Shown: one piece after another, positions 6,232 through 10,610 of the stretch
Layout of the letters: each line of letters begins with the position of its first letter
Numbering within the stretch: position 1 is the first letter of the stretch
Translations under genes and position numbers: made by a program
Notes under the pieces: model-generated
Told to the model about the DNA's origin: nothing
Seen by the model: only the letters and a program-made list of their open reading frames with translations
The model's database searches: none
From: an uncultured Clostridia bacterium
GTDB taxonomy: Bacteria > Bacillota > Clostridia > Christensenellales > Aristaeellaceae
DNA length: 10,610 bases
NCBI GenBank assembly: GCA_934643825.1
Contig: CAKUCW010000053.1
Location: 1 to 10,610 of the forward strand
Direction: 5' to 3'

Positions 6232-7116
6232 ATGGACAATCGAAAGAAAGGGCTTCTTGTATTCCTTGCGGTGACGGGCGTGAGCATTGCCGGTCCGATG
6301 GTCAAGTGGTCGATGTCCTGCGGCGCATCGCCCGTGATGGTCGCCTTTGGGCGCATGGCGCTCAGCTTTCTGCTTTTGCTGATTCCCGCGCTCAGGAGCG
6401 GCGAATTGCAGGCTGTCGTTCATGCACCGCGAAAACAGGTCGCGCTGGCTTGCGCATCGGGCTTCCTGCTTGCGATGCACTACACCTGCTGGATGACGTC
6501 GCTCAGCTTTGCTTCGACGTTTGTCTCTACGGCGTTGGTATGCACGCAGCCGCTCTTTGTCGCGACGCTTTCCGGCGTGCTGCTGCATGAGCCGATTAAG
6601 CGCGAAGCTGTGCCGGGCGCGGTGGTCGCGGTCATCGGCGCGGCGGCAATCGGCTTGTTTTCCATGGGCGGCGAGCAGGGCAGTCTGCTGGGCGACGCGC
6701 TTGCGCTCATCGGTGCGATGTTTATCGCGGGGCATTGGCTGACCAGCCGTGCGGCGCGGCGCGATTTACCCGCGCTGGGCTTCATGACGTTTGTTTACGG
6801 TGTTACGGCGGCTTGCCTGCTGCTGATTTCGCCGTTTGCGGGCGGTCTGCGGGTGACGGGCGAATCGCTCTATGGCATTATTGTGCTTGCCGTCGCCTGC
6901 ACGCTGGGCGGACACGCGCTGATGACGTATCTTCTGGGCTTTGTCAGCGCGGACGTCGTGTCCTTTGCGCTGCTTGCCGAGCCGATCGGCGCGGCGTTTT
7001 GGGCGTTACTGCTCTTCCATGAAAAGGTGACGATGCCGCTGATGGTCGGCGGTCTGACGGTCATCATCGGCTTGATGCTGTACACCTATGGAGAAATGAA
7101 GGCGGGAAAGCGATAA
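6232..7116 (+). CDS. EamA-family (DMT superfamily) ten-helix transporter
   Basis: A 294-residue inner-membrane protein. ATG 6232 is chosen because AGGAG (6223-6227) lies just upstream; the frame stays open further upstream through repeat sequence, which should not be counted. Ten hydrophobic segments can be placed at about residues 6-24, 33-53, 69-88, 94-115, 126-145, 152-170, 181-203, 213-234, 241-261 and 267-286, split into two EamA halves. Each half has the family hallmark near its fourth helix: TQPLFVATLSGVLLHEPI (105-122) and LAEPIGAAFWALLLFHEKVT (248-267). The length is typical of the family. EamA proteins export or import small metabolites such as amino acids or nucleosides; the substrate cannot be read from this sequence. 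The gene stands alone: repeats before it, the asnS promoter after it. I see no promoter between the repeats and the start. Confidence 0.9.
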   Translation: MDNRKKGLLVFLAVTGVSIAGPMVKWSMSCGASPVMVAFGRMALSFLLLLIPALRSGELQAVVHAPRKQVALACASGFLLAMHYTCWMTSLSFASTFVSTALVCTQPLFVATLSGVLLHEPIKREAVPGAVVAVIGAAAIGLFSMGGEQGSLLGDALALIGAMFIAGHWLTSRAARRDLPALGFMTFVYGVTAACLLLISPFAGGLRVTGESLYGIIVLAVACTLGGHALMTYLLGFVSADVVSFALLAEPIGAAFWALLLFHEKVTMPLMVGGLTVIIGLMLYTYGEMKAGKR

Positions 7117-7119
7117 CCC

Positions 7120-7148
7120 TTGCCTTTTTTGGGCGTTTTTGCTATCAT
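7120..7148 (+). promoter_or_regulatory. Probable promoter of asnS
   Basis: TTGCCT (7120-7125) and TATCAT (7143-7148) are 17 bases apart. Transcription would begin near 7155, giving a leader of about 50 bases. A TATAAA at 7156-7161 has no matching -35. The -35 lies only 3 bases after the transporter stop codon, so asnS can be transcribed independently of the upstream gene. Confidence 0.65.
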
Positions 7149-7171
7149 ATAGCGGTATAAACAGAAAGAAA

Positions 7172-7189
7172 CGCGGACGGTGATCCGCG
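7172..7189 (+). promoter_or_regulatory. Small hairpin in the asnS leader
   Basis: CGCGGA (7172-7177) pairs perfectly with TCCGCG (7184-7189) around the loop CGGTGA. It ends 4 bases before the AGAGGA ribosome binding site (7194-7199). It may affect mRNA stability or ribosome access; no regulator can be named. Confidence 0.4.
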
Positions 7190-7205
7190 GAAAAGAGGAA
7201 TATCT

Positions 7206-8579
7206 ATGGCAAATCAGAATGTGCTTGATCTGCGCGATGTCGCCGCAAAGGGCGTGGAGCTGGAAGGTCAGAGTGTGACGGTGGAAGGATGGGTTCGCAA
7301 CCACCGCAAGCAGAAGAGCATCGGCTTCATCGAGTTCTTTGACGGAACGGCGTTCGCCACGATGCAGATTGTCTACGACGATCAGGTGAAGGACTTTGCC
7401 GCCGTGCAGGCGATTCGCAACGGCGCCGCCGTTCGTGCGACCGGCAAGCTCGTTCCCGGACGCAACGGTGCGCTTGAAATGCAGGCGGAAGAGATCATCC
7501 TTGAGGGCGACTGCACCGAGGATTACCCGCTCCAGCCCAAGCGCCACACGCTTGAATTCCTGCGCGATATCGCGTATCTGCGTCCGCGCACGCGCCTGTT
7601 CCAGGCGGTCTTCCGCGTTCGCTCGATTGCGGCGCAGGCGGTTCACAATTACTTCCAGAACCGCGGCTATGTCTATGTGCATACCCCGCTCATCACCGCC
7701 AACGACGCCGAGGGCGCGGGCAACACTTTCACCGTCACCAATCAGGAGATGGGCAAGCCGTACAAGGCGGAGAACGACTTCTTCGGCAAGGCGACGGCGC
7801 TGGCTGTGACCGGTCAGCTGGAAGCGGAAACCTATGCGCTGGCGTATAAGCGCGTATACACCTTCGGACCGACCTTCCGCGCCGAAAACTCCAACACCAA
7901 GACGCACGCGGCGGAATTCTGGATGATTGAGCCGGAAATCTGCTTCTGCGACCTCAACGGGCTGATGGACATCGAGGAAGACTTCCTCAAGTCTGTCGTG
8001 CAGGAAGTGCTGGACAAGGCGATGCCGGAGCTTGAGTTCCTCCAGGGCTATGCCAAGAGCAACCTGATCGAGAAGCTCCAGACGCTTACCCAGTCCCATG
8101 TTGCGCGGGTCACGCATGCGGAGGCGATCGATATCCTTCAGCACGCGACGCATCCGTTTGAGCATCCGGCGGTGCAGGGCGAGGATCTGTTCAAGGAGCA
8201 TGAGAAGTATCTGACGGAAGAGCATTTCAAATCTCCGGTCTTCGTTTACGACTGGCCCAAGGACATCAAGGCGTTTTATATGTATCAGAACGACGACGGA
8301 AAGACGGTTCGCGGCGTCGATCTGCTCGTGCCGGGTTCCGGCGAGCTGATGGGCGGCAGCGAGCGCGAAACGCGCCTTGACCTGCTGACCGGACGCATGG
8401 ACGAGCTGAACATCTCCAAGGATCAGATGGATTGGTATGTGAACCTGCGCCGCTTCGGCGGATGCACGCACTCCGGTTTTGGCATGGGCTTCGAGCGCCT
8501 GATTATGTATTTGACGGATATCGAGAACATCCGCGATGTCATCCCGTATCCGCGCACACCGGGCAACTGCGAGTTCTAA
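7206..8579 (+). CDS. asnS: Asparaginyl-tRNA synthetase
   Basis: A 457-residue class IIb aminoacyl-tRNA synthetase that attaches asparagine to tRNA-Asn using ATP in the cytosol. ATG 7206 follows AGAGGA (7194-7199) by 6 bases. An N-terminal OB-fold that reads the anticodon covers about residues 20-105 (VTVEGWVRNHRKQKSIGFIEF...). The catalytic domain follows: motif 1 around 140-165 with the HTPLITANDAEGAGNTF loop, motif 2 FRAENSNTKTHAAEFWMIEPE (224-244, with the ATP-binding Arg225 and Glu227), GSGELMGGSERE (377-388), and motif 3 GFGMGFERLIMYL (424-436, Arg431). The C-terminus IRDVIPYPRTPGNCEF is the signature end of AsnRS. The sequence is complete and nothing appears missing. AsnRS rather than AspRS or LysRS is indicated by the NTKTHAAEFWMIEPE motif and the short length. 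Its presence means at least part of Asn-tRNA is made by direct charging. Confidence 0.97.
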   Translation: MANQNVLDLRDVAAKGVELEGQSVTVEGWVRNHRKQKSIGFIEFFDGTAFATMQIVYDDQVKDFAAVQAIRNGAAVRATGKLVPGRNGALEMQAEEIILEGDCTEDYPLQPKRHTLEFLRDIAYLRPRTRLFQAVFRVRSIAAQAVHNYFQNRGYVYVHTPLITANDAEGAGNTFTVTNQEMGKPYKAENDFFGKATALAVTGQLEAETYALAYKRVYTFGPTFRAENSNTKTHAAEFWMIEPEICFCDLNGLMDIEEDFLKSVVQEVLDKAMPELEFLQGYAKSNLIEKLQTLTQSHVARVTHAEAIDILQHATHPFEHPAVQGEDLFKEHEKYLTEEHFKSPVFVYDWPKDIKAFYMYQNDDGKTVRGVDLLVPGSGELMGGSERETRLDLLTGRMDELNISKDQMDWYVNLRRFGGCTHSGFGMGFERLIMYLTDIENIRDVIPYPRTPGNCEF

Positions 8580-8754
8580 GAAGGACGTTTGGGGTTTTCC
8601 CGTTCCATTGCCCGATTTACGGACGATGGGGAGGAAACGACACATGCCCAAGGCTGCCTTTTTTCGCCCGAAGGGCGATGCGCCGTAAACGCTCGGGAAG
8701 CCCTTTGGTCGTGCCCGCAGGCATGAAATCCTTTGAAGTAAGAAAGATTGTTTC
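8580..8754. other. 175-base spacer between asnS and tcdA with small palindromes
   Basis: No gene is supported. Seen: CGCCC-GAA-GGGCG (8665-8677), GGG-AAG-CCC (8695-8703) and TGCC-CGCA-GGCA (8712-8723). The first has the same GAA triloop as the hairpin-chain repeat, and GGACGTTTGGGG (8583-8594) resembles the start of the repeat copy at 10304. A 14-codon frame (8644-8688, MPKAAFFRPKGDAP) has GGGGAGGA (8628-8635) 8 bases before its ATG. A T tract at 8659-8664 follows only a 4-bp stem (AAGG-CTG-CCTT), too weak to call a terminator. Confidence 0.45.
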
Positions 8755-9465
8755 ATGATAGATGAGAGATTTGTAAGAACGGAGTTCATCTTCGGCGAGG
8801 ACGGCATGCGGAGGCTTGCCGATGCGCATGTCGCCGTATTTGGCGTCGGCGGCGTCGGCGGTCACTGCGTGCAGGCGTTGGCGAGAGCCGGCGTCGGGCA
8901 TATCACCGTCATCGACGACGATGTGGTCAGTGTGACGAACATCAACCGTCAGGCGGTCGCGATGGATTCGACCATCGGACAGGCGAAGGTGGAGGTCATT
9001 GCCGCGCAGGTTCGGGACATCAACCCCGGCTGCGAGGTGACGCCGCTGCGCATGTTCTATACGCCGGAAACGGCGGAAGCGCTCGACCTGACGCAGTTTG
9101 ATGCCGTGGCGGACTGCATCGACACGGTGAAAGCGAAAATCGAGCTGATTGTGCGTGCGCAGGAAAACGGCATCTATGCCATCAGCGCGATGGGCGCGGG
9201 CAACAAGCTCGATCCGACGCGCTTTCAGGTCGCCGATATCGCAAAAACCAGCGTCTGCCCGCTTTGCCGCGTGATGCGCACCCAGCTGAAAAAGCGCGGC
9301 ATTGCGCATCACCGCGTCGTGTTTTCCACCGAAGAACCGCTGAAGATCGTCGCCGACGAGAGCAACGGACGCCATGCGCCCGGAAGCGTCAGCTTCGTGC
9401 CGCCGGTTGTCGGGATGATTATGGCGGGCGAGATCATCAAGAACATTGTAAAGGGGGAAGCGTGA
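8755..9465 (+). CDS. tcdA: tRNA threonylcarbamoyladenosine dehydratase (ThiF/E1-like)
   Basis: A 236-residue ATP-dependent enzyme of the E1/ThiF superfamily. In known homologues (TcdA, formerly YgdL/CsdL) it dehydrates t6A at tRNA position 37 to the cyclic form ct6A, through an adenylated intermediate. ATG 8755 is chosen because MIDERFVRTEFIFGEDGMRRL is the conserved family start, though its ribosome binding site is weak (AGAAAG, 8741-8746). Seen: Rossmann loop GVGGVGG (30-36), Asp54 at the end of strand two (VIDDD), Arg65 in NINRQ, the DCIDT turn (120-124), SAMGAGNKLDP (144-154), the variable ADIAKTSVCPLCRVMR segment (160-175) and a C-terminal GSVSFVPPVVGMIMAGEIIK helix. Length and motif order match TcdA rather than MoeB/ThiF, which have longer tails and two CxxC pairs; here only one CPLC is present. 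It overlaps the next gene by one base (TGATG). Confidence 0.92.
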   Translation: MIDERFVRTEFIFGEDGMRRLADAHVAVFGVGGVGGHCVQALARAGVGHITVIDDDVVSVTNINRQAVAMDSTIGQAKVEVIAAQVRDINPGCEVTPLRMFYTPETAEALDLTQFDAVADCIDTVKAKIELIVRAQENGIYAISAMGAGNKLDPTRFQVADIAKTSVCPLCRVMRTQLKKRGIAHHRVVFSTEEPLKIVADESNGRHAPGSVSFVPPVVGMIMAGEIIKNIVKGEA

Positions 9466-10301
9466 TGCCGAGCGGAAATGCTGCCGCTGCACGCGAAGAG
9501 GTCGAGCTGTCTTTCAAGCGGTATATCCTTGAAAAGACGGAAGATTTTGAGCGCGAGCCGATGGCGGATCTGTATCGCGTGAACCTGCTTGGGCAGATGC
9601 TCGACCGATACGACGCGCTGATGGACAGAGGCATGAATGCGGAAGCGGCTTTGCAGCGGACGCAGGATGATTTCGCGGATATCCCCAGACGGATGCGCCG
9701 CGAGGGCTTCGAGGAGCTGAACGCGCCGACGAGCAGCGGACGCTGGGAACAGCTGACGGAAGACGAAGCCGCTGCCTATGTCAAGCAGAGCAGCGACTGT
9801 CAGCACAGGATGGCGATGGGCGCGGCGCTTTGCAGCGCATGCGTCGCGCCGCTGATGGCGTTTACAGGTCTGATGACGATGATCAACGATTCGCTGATGG
9901 GCGTCGGCGGAACGCTGGGACTGGTCGGCATGTTTGGCATGATCGGCATGGGCATTTACTGCCTGACGACGGCGAAACGCCCCAAAAATCGGGCGAAGAT
10001 TCGCGATTGCGAGTTTTCTCTCAGCCCGCGCCTGCGCAAAAAGCTGATGATGCTCAAGGAAGCCGCGGACGAGAAGATGCGGCGCAAGCGGGGCAGAGGC
10101 ATTGCGCTTCTGGCAACCTGCGTCATTCCGATTTTTCTCGGCGCCGCGCTGGACAGCCTTGGCAATTCGCAGTTTAGCAACTATCCGTTAGCGATAATCG
10201 GCGTCGCCGCGATGTTCCTGATGATCGGCTTGGGCATATACGATGTCACTGCCGCGTCCGGCGAAAAGAAACCCCTGAGTGAACTTTTAAACGACGATTA
10301 A
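9465..10301 (+). CDS. Unrecognised four-helix membrane protein with soluble N-terminal helical domain
   Basis: A 278-residue protein whose function I do not recognise. ATG 9465 shares its A with the tcdA stop (TGATG) and has AGGGGG (9452-9457) 7 bases upstream, so translation is probably coupled to tcdA. Residues 1-110 are soluble, charged and helical; RYDALMDRGMNAEAALQRTQDDF (48-70) has the rhythm of the short regulatory N-terminal modules (HAAS/DUF1700 or permease-prefix type) common in Firmicutes membrane proteins, a loose resemblance only. Four membrane helices follow at about 116-139, 146-168, 211-231 and 240-262, arranged as two pairs. The pairs look duplicated: GMFGMIGMGIYCLTTAK (154-170) against AAMFLMIGLGIYDVTAA (248-264). 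A basic loop (RPKNRAKIR to EKMRRKRGR, 172-211) between them is probably cytoplasmic. No enzymatic motif or signal peptide is visible. The pairing with tcdA may be operonic convenience only. Confidence 0.8.
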   Translation: MPSGNAAAAREEVELSFKRYILEKTEDFEREPMADLYRVNLLGQMLDRYDALMDRGMNAEAALQRTQDDFADIPRRMRREGFEELNAPTSSGRWEQLTEDEAAAYVKQSSDCQHRMAMGAALCSACVAPLMAFTGLMTMINDSLMGVGGTLGLVGMFGMIGMGIYCLTTAKRPKNRAKIRDCEFSLSPRLRKKLMMLKEAADEKMRRKRGRGIALLATCVIPIFLGAALDSLGNSQFSNYPLAIIGVAAMFLMIGLGIYDVTAASGEKKPLSELLNDD

Positions 10302-10490
10302 GGGACGTTTGAGGCTTTGCCTCAAACTCCGGCAGGGGCTTAAAGCCCCTGCACCCCTGCTTCGTTTTGCTTTGCAAAACGGGAGGGGAAAGATAGTTTA
10401 GAGTCTCTTTATCGCGAAGCGATAAAGAAGTGGGAAGTGCAGGAACCTCAGGTTCCTGCCGGGGTTTGGGGTGGAACCCCAAGCGTTTCC
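10302..10490 (+). repeat. Divergent copy (E) of the hairpin-chain repeat
   Basis: Six hairpins occupy nearly the whole gap before the next gene: GTTTGAGGC-TTT-GCCTCAAAC (10307-10327); GCAGGGGC/GCCCCTGC (10332-10352); CGTTTTGC-TTT-GCAAAACG (10363-10381); TCTTTATCGC-GAA-GCGATAAAGA (10406-10428); GCAGGAACC-TCA-GGTTCCTGC (10439-10459); TTGGGGT-GGA-ACCCCAA (10466-10482). Order and spacing match unit B. The linker GAAGTGGGAAGT (10427-10438) corresponds to GTAGTGAGGGT in B, and CGGGG before the last hairpin corresponds to TGGGG. Most stem sequences differ from B yet pair perfectly. No T tract follows any of them. Confidence 0.9.
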
Positions 10491-10551
10491 GTTCCCACCC
10501 CGTCTCCCGCGCGTGCGCGTGTACAGCGCTTGGCGCAGAAAGGAAAAAAGA

Positions 10552-10610
10552 ATGGCATCACCCGTAACGTTTGACCTTGTGAAGAAGGACGCGAAAACCC
10601 ATGCCCGCCG
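10552..10610 (+). CDS. tgt: Probable queuine tRNA-ribosyltransferase, N-terminal fragment (cut by window end)
   Basis: Only 19 codons and two bases are present: ATG 10552, reading MASPVTFDLVKKDAKTHARR. AAAGGA (10539-10544) lies 7 bases upstream. The pattern matches the start of bacterial Tgt, which typically reads (M)xxxFELIKTDxKTGARRG before HTPHG. Tgt exchanges guanine for preQ1 at the wobble position 34 of tRNAs with GUN anticodons. The call rests on this short match only; the catalytic aspartates and zinc site lie outside the window. The neighbouring tRNA genes (asnS, tcdA) fit but do not prove it. No promoter is evident in the 60 bases between the repeat copy and the start. Confidence 0.55.
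   Translation, partial: MASPVTFDLVKKDAKTHAR

Noticed and set aside
7117..7140. Terminator after the transporter gene (CCC...GGGCGTTTTT)
   Set aside because: The best stem is 3 base pairs around a T-rich loop, too weak to support. The region also contains the asnS -35 element.
9264..9464. Longer start for the last membrane protein, inside tcdA
   Set aside because: The added 67 residues are an out-of-frame translation of tcdA (Arg/His-rich). ATG 9465 has a good AGGGGG site.

Overview
The window reads as chromosomal DNA of a GC-rich member of the Firmicutes, most likely an uncultured gut-type Clostridia (Christensenellales/Oscillospirales-like). Grounds: a DUF370 (RemB-type) gene directly ahead of gyrB and gyrA, a GyrB of the compact Gram-positive type without the large gammaproteobacterial insertion, strong AGGAGG-type ribosome binding sites, a TcdA that resembles clostridial homologues, and a high density of GC-rich palindromic intergenic repeats. 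The lineage is inferred from family resemblance and was not tested by a search. All genes found lie on the + strand.

Layout: (1) 1-225 is the C-terminal end of an FMN-binding domain protein with a flavinylation motif, closed by a strong intrinsic terminator at 242-274. (2) A consensus-like promoter at 321-349 starts the topoisomerase operon: remB (399-737), gyrB (759-2741) and gyrA (2895-5468), ended by an intrinsic terminator at 5493-5537. The gyrB-gyrA gap holds a decayed copy of a palindromic repeat. (3) 5538-6231 is about 690 bp with no gene. It is filled by about 2.3 tandem copies of a unit of roughly 290 bp made of short hairpins. (4) A ten-helix EamA/DMT transporter (6232-7116) begins just after the repeats. 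(5) asnS (7206-8579) has its own promoter and a small leader hairpin. (6) tcdA (8755-9465) overlaps by one base a gene for an unrecognised four-helix membrane protein (9465-10301). (7) A divergent copy of the same hairpin chain fills 10302-10490, followed by the first 59 bases of a gene that looks like tgt.

Two of the recognised genes act on tRNA directly (asnS charges tRNA-Asn, tcdA makes cyclic t6A at position 37) and the probable tgt would modify position 34. The gyr genes form the DNA supercoiling unit.

The most interesting material is non-coding. A chain of five or six hairpins with short loops (often TTC or GAA) recurs in a fixed order at three places. The stem sequences differ between copies but stay self-complementary, which is the signature of a structure kept by compensatory change. 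The protein-level point of note is a glycine in GyrA at the helix-IV position that is acidic in most gyrases and forms part of the quinolone contact.
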